Counted from the first letter of the stretch, positions 26,703-35,028 are shown. The stretch is DNA of 64,000 nt from Phycicoccus avicenniae (GCF_018139485.1 NZ_JAGSNF010000015.1:124001-188000), one strand, 5' to 3'. Numbers and translations: made by a program. Notes: generated from the sequence alone by a model not told the origin.

Positions 26703-26742
26703 CCGGCCGGCGCCCGACCCGCCGGCTCCCGACCCGCCGGGC

Positions 26743-27183
26743 TCAGGACGCGAGCGCCTCGTCCGCCGCGAGCGGCTCTGGGTAGGTCCGGACCCCGCTC
26801 GGGGTGGCGAGGAACGCGCCGAGCAGCCGGACGTCCGCGCGGCGGCACCCGGCGAGGACCGCCTCGTGCCACGCACGGTCCGCGTCGGTGAGGCGGCCCG
26901 CGCCGTCGCGCCCGCGGACGAACGCGACCGCTCCCCCCGCGTCGTGGACCATCGCGGCGACCTGGTCGAGGAAGGCGACGAAGTCCGCCGGGTCGGCGTC
27001 GTCCGGCACCTCACCGACGACACACGGCTGGGCCAGGCGCATCCCGTCGTCGAGGAGCAGCAGGCCGACGCATCCGTCCGACCGGTCCCGCTCGCCGACG
27101 ACGAGGTCGACGACGTCGGCGAGCAGGTGCGGGTCGTCGAGCGGGAGGGTGGGCCAGTTCTCGGGAAGTGTCTCGAAGCTCAT
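26743..27183 (-). CDS. conserved hypothetical protein
   Basis: A 146-residue acidic cytosolic protein (MSFETLPENWPTLPLDDPHLLADVVDLVVGE). It has a hydrophobic core strand VGLLLLDDG, a helix DFVAFLDQVAAMVHDAG, and a terminal VRLLGAFLATPSGVRTYP. I recognise the pattern as an actinobacterial protein of unknown function, with a fold possibly like JAB/DUF4192 proteins, but cannot name it. The ATG at 27183 is preferred over a frame extending 16 codons further. It is convergent with betT and divergent from the next gene. Confidence 0.72.
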   Translation of the reverse strand: MSFETLPENWPTLPLDDPHLLADVVDLVVGERDRSDGCVGLLLLDDGMRLAQPCVVGEVPDDADPADFVAFLDQVAAMVHDAGGAVAFVRGRDGAGRLTDADRAWHEAVLAGCRRADVRLLGAFLATPSGVRTYPEPLAADEALAS

Positions 27184-27253
27184 GCCGAGCAGCCTGCCCG
27201 GAACGGCCGACGCCGCCGCGAGGTTTTCCACAGGGGAGGGTCGACAGGGGGCC

Positions 27254-27259
27254 TAGCCT
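27254..27259 (+). promoter_or_regulatory. -10 element of the hypothetical gene at 27266
   Basis: TAGCCT, 6 bases before the ATG; leaderless geometry. A TTTTCCACA word (27224-27232) lies just upstream, near where -35 would be. Confidence 0.5.
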
Positions 27260-27265
27260 GGGGCG

Positions 27266-27700
27266 ATGGCCCTCGACGACGCGCACGCCCGCCCCTCCGG
27301 CAGCTCCGACGACACCGTCGCCGCCCTCGGCAAGCTCTCCGAGGCGCTCGAGGTCGTCGAGGAGGCACGCGGCCACCTCTACGCCTTCCACCGCCGGTGC
27401 GGCACGGCGGACCTCACCCTCGGCGAGGCGGTCGACGCGCTCCGCGAGGCCGGGCACGACGACCTCGCGGACACCCTCGAGACCGACCTCGTCGGCCGCA
27501 ACGTGCTCGCCGGACGCTGGTCGTTCCAGGTCGTCGAGGAGTACGACGACGGGTACTACGCGGCGTTCCGCGAGCACGAGCGCGCGGCGCGGGAGGCCCT
27601 GACGGAGGGACGGCGGCACGTCTTCGAGGCGGAGTTGAAGGACGACCGGCGCAGCCACGGACGTCCCGGCCACGAGGCGACGCCCGACGACGTCAGCTGA
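27266..27700 (+). CDS. conserved hypothetical protein
   Basis: A 144-residue acidic helical protein (DDTVAALGKLSEALEVVEEARG, LYAFHRRCGTADLTLGEAVD, and WSFQVVEEYDDGYYAAFRE). No signal or membrane segment; one Cys. It resembles conserved actinobacterial proteins of unknown function. The ATG is 6 bases after a TAGCCT hexamer and lacks a ribosome site, which fits leaderless translation. Its stop overlaps the purU stop by 8 bases on the opposite strand. Confidence 0.75.
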   Translation: MALDDAHARPSGSSDDTVAALGKLSEALEVVEEARGHLYAFHRRCGTADLTLGEAVDALREAGHDDLADTLETDLVGRNVLAGRWSFQVVEEYDDGYYAAFREHERAAREALTEGRRHVFEAELKDDRRSHGRPGHEATPDDVS

Positions 27701-28559
27701 AGACGACCGTCCGGTGGCCGTTGAGGAGGATCCGCGACTCGCAGTGCCAGCGGACGGCCCGGGCGAGGACCCGGGACTCGACCTCCTCCCCGGCGCGGAC
27801 GAGCTCGTCCGGGGTCATCCGGTGGTCGGCGCGCACGACGTCCTGCTCGATGATCGGCCCCTCGTCGAGCGCGGGCGTCACGTAGTGCGCCGTCGCCCCG
27901 ACGAGCTTGACCCCGCGCTCGAACGCCTGGTGGTACGGCTTGGCGCCCTTGAACGACGGCAGGAACGAGTGGTGGATGTTGACGACCCGACCGGCGAGGT
28001 CGGTCGCGAGGTCGTCGGACAGCACCTGCATATAGCGGGCGAGGACGACGAGGTCGACGGCGTGCTCGGCGACGATCCCGCGCAGCGTCGCCTCGGCCTC
28101 CGGCTTCGTCCCCGCCGTCACGGGCACGTGGTGGAACGGGACCCCGTAGGAGCGCACGAGCGGCTCGAGGTCGGGGTGGTTCGACACGACGGCCGGGATC
28201 TCGAGGTTGAGCGCGCCGGAGCGCCACCGGAAGAGCAGGTCGTTGAGGCAGTGCCCGAACCGGCTCACCATGAGGACCGCGCGGTACGGCACCCGGGCGT
28301 CACGGACCGACCACTCCATGCCGTACTCGGCGGCGACGGGCGCGAACCGCTCGCGCCAGCCGTCGACACCGACGTCGTCGCCGCCGACGGAGTACCGGAT
28401 CCGCATGAAGAACTGGTCGGTGCGGACGTCGTCGAACTGCTGGCTCTCCTCGATGTTCGCGCCCTGCTCGAAGAGCAGCGCCGTGACGGTCGCGACGATG
28501 CCGCGCCGGTCGGGGCAGGACAGCAGGAGGACGTACTCGGCGTCGGTCGAGGTGGGCAC
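27693..28559 (-). CDS. purU: formyltetrahydrofolate deformylase
   Basis: A 288-residue enzyme that hydrolyses 10-formyl-THF to THF and formate. The N-terminal ACT domain (residues about 8-85; VLLLSCPDRRGIVATVTALL) is followed by the formyltransferase fold with SNHPDL, HHVPVT, LVVLARYMQVLS, NIHHSFLPSFKGAKPYHQA and the catalytic Asp in TPALDEGPII. I place the start at GTG 28559 rather than GTG 28565, because a TACCGT -10 (28566-28571) then has the 6-base leaderless spacing seen elsewhere in this window. PurU balances one-carbon folates, relevant when methyl groups from betaine or glycine are oxidised. Confidence 0.93.
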   Translation of the reverse strand: MPTSTDAEYVLLLSCPDRRGIVATVTALLFEQGANIEESQQFDDVRTDQFFMRIRYSVGGDDVGVDGWRERFAPVAAEYGMEWSVRDARVPYRAVLMVSRFGHCLNDLLFRWRSGALNLEIPAVVSNHPDLEPLVRSYGVPFHHVPVTAGTKPEAEATLRGIVAEHAVDLVVLARYMQVLSDDLATDLAGRVVNIHHSFLPSFKGAKPYHQAFERGVKLVGATAHYVTPALDEGPIIEQDVVRADHRMTPDELVRAGEEVESRVLARAVRWHCESRILLNGHRTVVFS

Positions 28560-28565
28560 GCGCAC

Positions 28566-28571
28566 ACGGTA
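28566..28571 (-). promoter_or_regulatory. -10 element of purU
   Basis: TACCGT on the minus strand, abutting GTG 28565 and 6 bases from GTG 28559; it favours the latter as the start codon. Confidence 0.45.
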
Positions 28572-28607
28572 CGGACCGGCGCGGCGCAGCGCGAGGAGCG
28601 TCCGGGG

Positions 28608-29453
28608 TCAGGGGCGCAGGACGGGGACGCCGGTGGCCCGCTCCTCGATGCCCCGCAGGACGTCCGGGGACGTCGTGTTCTCCCCGAGCCGGTTGCGCTT
28701 GCCGGTGCCGTGGTAGTCGCTCGACCCGGTCGTCAGCAGGCCCAGCGCGGCGGCGAGGTCGGTGAGGTGCCGGCGGGCGTCGTCGTCGTGGTCGCGGTGG
28801 TCGACCTCGATGCCGGCGAGCCCGGCGGCCGCCATCTCCTCGACGAGGTCGTCCTCGACGACCCCGGTCCGGGTCCGCGAGCGCGGGTGGGCGAGGACCG
28901 CCACTCCCCCGGCCGCCCGGACGGCCTCGACGGCGACGACGGGGTCGGGGGCGTAGTGCCCGACGTAGTACGGGCTGTCGTCGCCGAGCCAGCGGGCGAA
29001 CGCCTCGTCCCGGTGCCCGACCGCCCCGGCCCGCAGCAGCGCGTCGGCGATGTGCGGCCGGCCCGGGGTCGCCCCGTCGCGCACCTCGGCGCGGACCGAG
29101 GCGACGGTGACCGGCAGCCCGTCGGCCGCCATCCTCTCCACCATCCGGTCCAGGCGGGTGTCGCGGCTCTCCCGGGAGCGGGCGAGCTCGCCGGCGAGCG
29201 CGGCCTCGTCGGGGTCCGGCAGGTAGGCGAGGAGGTGCACGGACTGCCGGTACCGGGCGCAGGAGACCTCGATGCCGCGGACGAGGGTGATGCCGAGCCG
29301 CCCGGCGGCGTCCGCGGCCTCGTCCCAGCCGCTCGCCGTGTCGTGGTCGGTGAGCGCGACCGCGTCGAGACCGGCGGCGACGGCGGACGCGACGAGGTCC
29401 GCAGGGGCCTCCGTGCCGTCGCTGGCGCTCGAATGGGCGTGCAGGTCGATCAC
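28608..29453 (-). CDS. PHP-domain phosphoesterase
   Basis: A 281-residue PHP-fold metal phosphoesterase. Ligand motifs in order: DLHAHSSASDGT, LTDHDTASGWDEA, a Glu in GIEVSC, RPHIADAL, LAHPRSRT and SSDYHGTGK, the usual trinuclear site. It is close to the YciV/TrpH group (3',5'-nucleoside bisphosphate phosphatase or 5'-3' RNase AM). The GTG start is 6 bases downstream of TACGCT; the open frame continues upstream into the sigma-factor promoter region and is not used. Divergent from an ECF sigma factor. Confidence 0.88.
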   Translation of the reverse strand: MIDLHAHSSASDGTEAPADLVASAVAAGLDAVALTDHDTASGWDEAADAAGRLGITLVRGIEVSCARYRQSVHLLAYLPDPDEAALAGELARSRESRDTRLDRMVERMAADGLPVTVASVRAEVRDGATPGRPHIADALLRAGAVGHRDEAFARWLGDDSPYYVGHYAPDPVVAVEAVRAAGGVAVLAHPRSRTRTGVVEDDLVEEMAAAGLAGIEVDHRDHDDDARRHLTDLAAALGLLTTGSSDYHGTGKRNRLGENTTSPDVLRGIEERATGVPVLRP

Positions 29454-29459
29454 GCTCGC

Positions 29460-29465
29460 AGCGTA
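29460..29465 (-). promoter_or_regulatory. -10 element of the PHP gene
   Basis: TACGCT on the minus strand, 6 bases before the GTG at 29453. Confidence 0.5.
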
Positions 29466-29495
29466 GTGCGGTGGAGATGCTCGCGGCGGTGGGGC

Positions 29496-29518
29496 AACCT
29501 TCCGGGCGCGGACCACGT
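29496..29518 (+). promoter_or_regulatory. candidate ECF-type autoregulated promoter
   Basis: AAC (29496-29498, within GGCAACC) and CGT (29516-29518) separated by 17 bases match the AAC/CGT geometry of many ECF promoters. It lies 32 bases before the sigma gene, so autoregulation is plausible. Confidence 0.4.
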
Positions 29519-29550
29519 AGTGCAGGTATGAAGGGGATCGAGGGGCACTG

Positions 29551-30060
29551 ATGCCGGGAGGACGGGCCGAGCGCGACGCGGCCTTCGCCGCGTTCGTCGA
29601 GCAGGCGTCGCCGTCGCTGCTGCGCACGGCGTGGCTGCTCACGGGCGACCACCACGCAGCGCACGACCTCGTCCAGGCCTCGCTCGTCAAGACGTACGTC
29701 GCCTGGCGGCGGGTCACGCCCGAGACGGCGCTCGCCTACGCGCGGCGGGTGCTCGTCAACGAGCGGACCGACGTCTGGCGCAAGCGGCACGGTGAGGTCA
29801 CCGTGGCCGACGTCCCCGAGGACCGCGGCGGGCGCGACCCGATGCGCACGACCGACGACCGCGACCAGGTCGTCCGGCTCCTCGCCGGGCTGCCGGAGCA
29901 GCAGCGACGCGTCGTCGTCCTGCGTTACTACACCGACCTGTCGGAGCGGGCGACCGCCGACGCGCTCGGCATCTCGGTCGGCGCCGTGAAGTCCGCCGCC
30001 CATCGCGGGCTCGCGGCGCTGCGCGAACGGCTCGCGGTCGTCGAAGGAGGAGAGCGATGA
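29551..30060 (+). CDS. ECF RNA polymerase sigma factor, SigE-family
   Basis: A 169-residue sigma-70 family factor. Region 2 spans residues about 12-80 (TAWLLTGDHHAAHDLVQASLVKTY); region 4 is at about 108-160 (LAGLPEQQRRVVVLRYYTDL, ISVGAVKSAAHRGLAALRERL). There is no C-terminal SnoaL extension. The type is the actinobacterial SigE-family ECF group. The ATG has GAGGGG upstream. The following gene starts on an ATGA overlap and encodes a one-helix membrane protein, so sigma plus membrane anti-sigma is the likely unit. The signal is unknown. Confidence 0.9.
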   Translation: MPGGRAERDAAFAAFVEQASPSLLRTAWLLTGDHHAAHDLVQASLVKTYVAWRRVTPETALAYARRVLVNERTDVWRKRHGEVTVADVPEDRGGRDPMRTTDDRDQVVRLLAGLPEQQRRVVVLRYYTDLSERATADALGISVGAVKSAAHRGLAALRERLAVVEGGER

Positions 30061-31103
30061 GCCGGGACACCTTCGAGGACGAGCTGCGCACGCTGCTGCA
30101 CGAGGCCGCGGACGGCGAGCGCGACCGCTACGTCGACGTCGACTCCGGGTCGGTCCTCGGCGACGGGGTGCGGGTCGTGCGCCGTCGCCGCCTCGTCGCC
30201 GCCGCCGTGACATCGGTGCTGGCGCTCGTCGTCGGCATCGGCGGATGGACCGCCCTGTCCGGCACCGTTGACCGCGCCCAGGTCGTGCCCGCGACCCCCG
30301 AACCCACGGCGACGGGAACGGTCACGGCACCCGTCCAGGTCGACGACGGCTCCACTGTCGACGTCTCGTTCGACCCCGCGACCGGGGCCGTCGAGCTCGT
30401 GCGCACGGCGGAGAACGGCGTCGTCGACCGGGCCACCCCCCGCGTCGCCACCCTGGGCCGTCCGTCGGCGACCTGGGCGACGGTCGTGCGCGACCCCCTC
30501 GTCGTCGCGGGGGTCCTCCCCGCGGACGCGGTCGACGTCGTCCCGCGGTGGCAGGGTGTCGGCGGCGGGTCCTCGACGGCGACGGCCGACCTCCCCGGCA
30601 CGACCTATCAGGCGTTCGCGATCCGCGCCGAGTCACCATCCCGCGACGCGTCCCTCGTCGACCTCTACTGGAGGCAGGGCGCGACGACGTACACGGCCGG
30701 CAGCGGCACCCTGCCGACCGCGGTCGTCGACGACACGGTCGTCTTCGTCGACGCGGCGGCCGGTGTCCTGGGGGTCGGTTCGGGCGGAACGACCGCCCTG
30801 ACCCCCACCGGACCGGACACCCGGGCGGGAGAGCCGCCCTACGGAGGGCTCACCACGGACGGACCCGACGGCGGCGGGCTCGAGACCTTCGCCGCCGTCC
30901 TGCCGGGGCGCGTCGACGACGTCGTGGTCCGCGCGACCCCGGAGGCGACCCTGCTGTCCAACGATACGGTCGTGCTGCCCGACGGCGCGGGCACCGCCGT
31001 CGTCGCCCGGCTCCGCCTGCCGGGGCCCGGTGGCTCCGGGGTGGCCGAGCTGAAGTGGACGGACAGCACAGGAGCGCGGTCGCTCGTCCCGTACGCCGGG
31101 TGA
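30057..31103 (+). CDS. single-pass membrane protein, putative anti-sigma factor
   Basis: A 348-residue protein: a short cytosolic N terminus (DTFEDELRTLLHEAADGERD), basic RRRR, one membrane helix at about residues 46-68 (LVAAAVTSVLALVVGIGGW), then about 280 extracytoplasmic residues rich in Thr/Val/Gly. I see no HxxxCxxC zinc motif, so it is not a ZAS-type anti-sigma factor. The arrangement with the sigma gene (4-base overlap) is what supports the role. The outer domain is unrecognised and may sense an envelope signal. It ends 4 bases from the convergent MaoC gene, leaving no room for a terminator. Confidence 0.7.
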   Translation: MSRDTFEDELRTLLHEAADGERDRYVDVDSGSVLGDGVRVVRRRRLVAAAVTSVLALVVGIGGWTALSGTVDRAQVVPATPEPTATGTVTAPVQVDDGSTVDVSFDPATGAVELVRTAENGVVDRATPRVATLGRPSATWATVVRDPLVVAGVLPADAVDVVPRWQGVGGGSSTATADLPGTTYQAFAIRAESPSRDASLVDLYWRQGATTYTAGSGTLPTAVVDDTVVFVDAAAGVLGVGSGGTTALTPTGPDTRAGEPPYGGLTTDGPDGGGLETFAAVLPGRVDDVVVRATPEATLLSNDTVVLPDGAGTAVVARLRLPGPGGSGVAELKWTDSTGARSLVPYAG

Positions 31104-31107
31104 AGGA

Positions 31108-31644
31108 TCAGCCGGGGGTCGGCGGACCCGGCCAGTTGCGGTCCGGCTGCGGGACCGGACGGCCGGGCTGCTCCCCGCCGCGGGCGTCGAGGTAGGACCG
31201 CTTCGGCACCATCACCTTGCGGCGGAAGACGCAGACGACGGTGCCGTGCTGGTTGTAGCCGATCGTCTCGACGTGGACGACGCCGCGGTCGTCCTTGCTC
31301 GTCGACTCGCGCTTGTCGAGCACGGTCGTCTCGCCGTAGAGGGTGTCGCCGTGGAAGGTCGGGGCGACGTGCCGCAGCGACTCGACCTCGAGGTTCGCGA
31401 TGGCCTTGCCGCTGACGTCGGCGACCGACATGCCGAGCAGGATCGAGTAGACGTAGTTGCCGACGACGACGTTCCGTCCGAACTGCGTCGTCTCCTGCGC
31501 GTAGTGCTCGTCGAGGTGCAGCGGGTGGTGGTTCATCGTGAGCAGGCAGAACAGGTGGTCGTCGTACTCGGTGACCGTCTTGCCCGGCCAGTGCCTGTAC
31601 GTCGCCCCGACCTCGAACTCCTCGTAGCTTCGCCCGAACTGCAC
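31108..31644 (-). CDS. MaoC-family enoyl-CoA (mesaconyl-CoA-type) hydratase
   Basis: A 178-residue hot-dog hydratase: an N-terminal GRSYEEFEVGATYRHWPGKT, a catalytic loop with NHHPLHLDEHYAQ (Asp/His hydratase dyad), and VVGNYVYSILLGMS. The long N-terminal part and FGRSYEDF-type start resemble mesaconyl-CoA hydratases and the related acyl-CoA hydratases found with CitE-like lyases. The GTG start follows AAGGAG by 7 bases. The lyase pair at 42-44 kb and the acyl-CoA dehydrogenase at 37-39 kb could act with it, but they are not in one operon, so the substrate is open. Confidence 0.8.
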   Translation of the reverse strand: MQFGRSYEEFEVGATYRHWPGKTVTEYDDHLFCLLTMNHHPLHLDEHYAQETTQFGRNVVVGNYVYSILLGMSVADVSGKAIANLEVESLRHVAPTFHGDTLYGETTVLDKRESTSKDDRGVVHVETIGYNQHGTVVCVFRRKVMVPKRSYLDARGGEQPGRPVPQPDRNWPGPPTPG

Positions 31645-31762
31645 GTCACGTCTCCTTCGTCCCGCTGGCGGCCACCGCCCATCCTGTCGCGCGGCGGCGC
31701 GGCGCGGCAGGCCGTCGCGGCGTGCCGTTGCCCACAGTCGGCGGCGCGGTGGCCGGACCGCT

Positions 31763-31808
31763 CGCGTGGAGGATCCTCGGGGTCATCACCCCGACGAACC
31801 TCCACGCG
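31763..31808. repeat. 46-nt hairpin element, copy 2
   Basis: The outer stem is CGCGTGGAGG/CCTCCACGCG (10 bp) and the inner stem GGGGT/ACCCC with loop CATC. It is closely similar to 18552-18597 and in the same orientation. It lies 6 bases beyond the stop of the DUF2332 gene (minus strand) and could terminate it. Confidence 0.7.
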
Positions 31809-31814
31809 GGAGCG

Positions 31815-32849
31815 TCAGGCGAGCTCGACCGGCGGACCGTGGTGCCCGCACGTGCCGAGGACCTCGCCGTCGAGCTCGACGACCGGCAGGTGCTCCCGGT
31901 CCACCGAGGGGGCGGCGGCCCCCTCCTCCCACGGGTTCTCCATCGACACGTGCGCGACGGCCGTCCGGTCCCGGGCCTCCTCGACCGCCGCGGTGACCGC
32001 GAGGCTCTCCTCGAGCGGCCAGTACATCCGGGTCACCGAGTGCCAGACGACCGTGAGCACGTCCGACGCCACCGGCTGCGCGAGCTGCTCGCGGACCCAC
32101 TCCGAGGCGCGGGCGCGGTCGATGACCACGGGCTCCCGGGCCGCGACCGAGAGCGCGTCGTCGAGCCGCAGGTGCCGGTCGATCATCCACGGCCAGACGA
32201 ACGAGCGCAGGTAGTCGGAGCCCACCTCGGTCGAGGCGTCGACGGGGTCGATGTCGCAGCCCCGCCGCTCGAGGACCTGGAACGGCTCGGGGTCGAAGCC
32301 GGCGGCCCCGCAGTCCTCGAGGACGAGCGGGGACCCCTCGGGCCCGGCCGACCAGCCGTCACCGACGAAGCGGTAGTGGTCGACGAGCAGCCCGAGCCCC
32401 GCCGACGCCCCGGGCTCCAGCAGCCGGACCCGGCGCAGCCCCGTGCGGCGGACCGCCTCGCTGAGGCCGACGAGGAGGGCGACCGAGCGGGCCGGCTCGT
32501 TCGTCTGCGGAGTCTTCGAGAGCGCGGCGTGCAGCTCGTCGACGTGCGCCGCGAGGACGGGCCGGACGGCGGCCCACGCCTCCTCGGGGTCGGCCTCCCC
32601 ACCGAGCGCCGGGTAGAACGGCACGAGCTGGGGGGCCTCGCCGCGCAGGACGATCCGGAACAGACCCGCCATGAGGCGCAGCTGGGGGAACTGCCGGGCC
32701 TCGGCGTCCTCCCAGCCGCGGAACAGCTGGTGGGTGACGCCGCCGTCGTCCCAGTCGTCGGCCATCTCCTCGAAGAGCACGCCGTACAGGTGCTCCCGGT
32801 GCCCGAAGTGCGCGCGCAGCCGCTCCGGCAGGGAGTCGGTGGCGGTCAC
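31815..32849 (-). CDS. DUF2332 family protein
   Basis: A 344-residue cytosolic protein of the DUF2332 family: HLYGVLFEEMADDWDDGG, ARQFPQLRLMAGLFRIVLRG, and a Rossmann-like stretch LLEPGASAGLGLLVDHYRF. The last segment recalls a degenerate methyltransferase fold. Later motifs are GCDIDPVD and VVWHSVTRMYWP. Function unknown. The GTG start lies 6 bases after a CACACT hexamer (32856-32861), compatible with leaderless expression. Divergent from aminopeptidase P. Confidence 0.83.
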   Translation of the reverse strand: MTATDSLPERLRAHFGHREHLYGVLFEEMADDWDDGGVTHQLFRGWEDAEARQFPQLRLMAGLFRIVLRGEAPQLVPFYPALGGEADPEEAWAAVRPVLAAHVDELHAALSKTPQTNEPARSVALLVGLSEAVRRTGLRRVRLLEPGASAGLGLLVDHYRFVGDGWSAGPEGSPLVLEDCGAAGFDPEPFQVLERRGCDIDPVDASTEVGSDYLRSFVWPWMIDRHLRLDDALSVAAREPVVIDRARASEWVREQLAQPVASDVLTVVWHSVTRMYWPLEESLAVTAAVEEARDRTAVAHVSMENPWEEGAAAPSVDREHLPVVELDGEVLGTCGHHGPPVELA

Positions 32850-32902
32850 CCGCGCAGTGTGCCACGGGGTGCGGTGTCACGCCCCCGTGCGACGATGGCC
32901 GG

Positions 32903-34393
32903 GTGAGCGAGGAGCAGAAGCAGGCCGAGAACCGAGCGCGTCCGACGACCGACGAGCTGCGGGCGTTCATCCGGTCCGACTGGGCGCCGCGGCGTCCGAC
33001 GGTGACCGAGGCGGCGCCCGTCGCGGTGCACGCGGCAGCACGCCGCGGTGCCCTGAGCGCCCGGTTCCCCGGCGAGCGGCTCGTCGTGCCCGCGGGCGGC
33101 CTCAAGGTCCGCAGCAACGACAGCGACTACGTCTTCCGCCCGCACACCGCGTTCGCCTACCTCACCGGCCTCGGCGCCGACCGCGAGCCGGACGCCGTCC
33201 TCGTCCTCGAGCCGCTCGAGGACGGCGGTCACGAGTCCGTCCTGTACTTCCGCCCGCTCGCCGACCGGGACAGCGACGAGTTCTTCGCCGACGCCCGCTA
33301 CGGCGAGTTCTGGGTCGGTGCCCGCCCGTCGGTCGAGGACGTCGAGCTCGAGCTCGGGCTCACCGGCCGGCACGTCGACGGCCTCGTCGACGCCGTGGCG
33401 AAGGACGCCGGCGAGGTCACCGTCCGGGTCGTCCGCGACGCCGACCACGAGCTCACCGCCCGGCTGGATGCCGCCCGGGTCGAGAACGGCGCCGAGCAGG
33501 AGGGCCTCGAGGAGGCCGACGAGGTGCTCGGCCACGCCGCCTCGCACGCCCGGATGGTCAAGGACGACTTCGAGGTCGAGCAGATGCGCCAGGCCGTCGC
33601 CGCGACCCACGAGGGCTTCGAGGCGATGATCGCCGCCCTGCCCAACGCCGTCGGGAACGGCCGCGGCGAGCGGTGGCTCGAGGGCACCTTCGGCCTCACC
33701 GCCCGGCACCGCGGCAACGGGGTCGGCTACGACGCCATCTGCGCCGCCGGCGACCACGCGAACACGCTGCACTGGATCAAGAACACCGGCGACGTCAGCG
33801 AGGGCGAGCTCGTCCTCATCGACGCCGGCGTCGAGGTCGACAGCCTCTACACCGCCGACATCACCCGCACCCTGCCCGTCGACGGCACGTTCACCGACGC
33901 CCAGCGCGAGATCTACGACGCCGTGTACGCCGCCCAGGAGGCAGGCATGGCGGCCGTCAAGCCCGGCAACACGTTCTCCGACGTCCACGCCGCCGCCATC
34001 CGGGTCGTCGCCGAGCACCTCCACGCCTGGGGCCTGCTGCCCGAGGGCGTCTCCGTCGAGGACACCCTCGACCCCGAGCACGGCCAGTACCACCGCCGGT
34101 GGATGGTCCACGGCACGAGCCACCACCTGGGCCTCGACGTCCACGACTGCGCCCGCGCCACCCGCGCCGAGTACATGGACGCCGAGCTGCGGCCCGGGAT
34201 GATCCTCACCGTCGAGCCCGGCCTCTACTTCAAGGCCGACGACCTCAAGGCCCCCGAGCGCTTCCGCGGCATCGGGGTGCGCATCGAGGACGACGTGCTC
34301 GTCACCGAGGACGGCTGCGAGAACCTCTCCGACGCGATGCCCCGCACGTCGGCGGACGTCGAGGCCTGGGTGCAGCGGCTCCAGCGGCGCTGA
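32903..34393 (+). CDS. pepP: Xaa-Pro aminopeptidase (aminopeptidase P)
   Basis: A 496-residue M24 metallopeptidase that removes N-terminal residues preceding proline. Residues about 35-200 are the creatinase-like N domain (SNDSDYVFRPHTAFAYLTGL). The pita-bread catalytic domain holds all five metal ligands: Asp in LIDAGVEVDS, Asp in TADITRT, His in HGTSHHLGLDVHD, Glu in TVEPGLYF and Glu in VRIEDDVLVTEDG. The GTG start has no clear ribosome site; a GACGAT hexamer 6 bases upstream (32891-32896) suggests leaderless translation. It acts in the cytosol, on peptide turnover. Confidence 0.93.
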   Translation: MSEEQKQAENRARPTTDELRAFIRSDWAPRRPTVTEAAPVAVHAAARRGALSARFPGERLVVPAGGLKVRSNDSDYVFRPHTAFAYLTGLGADREPDAVLVLEPLEDGGHESVLYFRPLADRDSDEFFADARYGEFWVGARPSVEDVELELGLTGRHVDGLVDAVAKDAGEVTVRVVRDADHELTARLDAARVENGAEQEGLEEADEVLGHAASHARMVKDDFEVEQMRQAVAATHEGFEAMIAALPNAVGNGRGERWLEGTFGLTARHRGNGVGYDAICAAGDHANTLHWIKNTGDVSEGELVLIDAGVEVDSLYTADITRTLPVDGTFTDAQREIYDAVYAAQEAGMAAVKPGNTFSDVHAAAIRVVAEHLHAWGLLPEGVSVEDTLDPEHGQYHRRWMVHGTSHHLGLDVHDCARATRAEYMDAELRPGMILTVEPGLYFKADDLKAPERFRGIGVRIEDDVLVTEDGCENLSDAMPRTSADVEAWVQRLQRR

Positions 34394-34431
34394 CCACACC
34401 GACGCCCGCGCCCGCGGTCAGCGGCCGGCGG

Positions 34432-35028
34432 TCAGCGCCGCGCCAGGGGGTCGGCGAGCAGCAGGCCGACGACGGTCGCGAGGTCGGTCCGCGGGTCGCC
34501 CGCCGGGGACTCGTGCCCGGCGAGGTGCAGGACGGTGATGCCGTGCGTCGCGCTCCACAGCCGCCAGGCGAGCGGGGCCGCCGAACCCCGTGGCCGCTGC
34601 GGGTGGTGCACGTCGAGCCAGGCCCGCGCCGCGGCGACCCAGCACCCACGGAACGACTCCCGCTCGACGTCGCGCATCGCCGCGTCGCGGGTGAGCCCGC
34701 CGGTCGCCGGCCCGAACATGACGTCGAAGAGGCGGGGGCTCGCGACGGCGAAATCCAGGTAGCCGCGGGTCAGGGCGTGGAGGTGCTCGTCGGTGCCGGG
34801 CGCCTCCCCACGGGCGAGCACCTGGGCGGTGAGGTCGTCGAACGCGGCGTCGTGCACGGCCCGGAGGACCTCGGGCTTGCCGCCGACCCGGCTGTAGACG
34901 ACCTGGTAGCTCGTCCCGAGGTCGGCGGCGAGCCGGCGCATCGTCACCGCGTCCGGCCCCTCGGCGACGAGGATCGCGCGGGCGGCGTCGACGACGCTCT
35001 CGCGGGATGCCCCCTGGTGCTCGGCCAT
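34432..35028 (-). CDS. TetR family regulator
   Basis: A 198-residue TetR repressor: helix-turn-helix at residues about 9-52 (VVDAARAILVAEGPDAVTMRR, ADLGTSYQVVYSRVGGK) and a WHG-type C-terminal domain (PRLFDVMFG, WRLWSATHGITVLHLAGH). The ATG is fixed by the 34-bp palindrome that begins on the next base; the frame beyond it is not coding. It is divergent from a thioesterase. The palindrome lies between the two starts and almost certainly mediates control of both. Confidence 0.9.
   Translation of the reverse strand: MAEHQGASRESVVDAARAILVAEGPDAVTMRRLAADLGTSYQVVYSRVGGKPEVLRAVHDAAFDDLTAQVLARGEAPGTDEHLHALTRGYLDFAVASPRLFDVMFGPATGGLTRDAAMRDVERESFRGCWVAAARAWLDVHHPQRPRGSAAPLAWRLWSATHGITVLHLAGHESPAGDPRTDLATVVGLLLADPLARR

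Noticed and set aside
26700-26742. GC-rich repeats between betT and the next gene as a terminator
   Set aside because: Overlapping short CCGCCGG repeats give several weak alternative hairpins, none clearly better than chance in this base composition.
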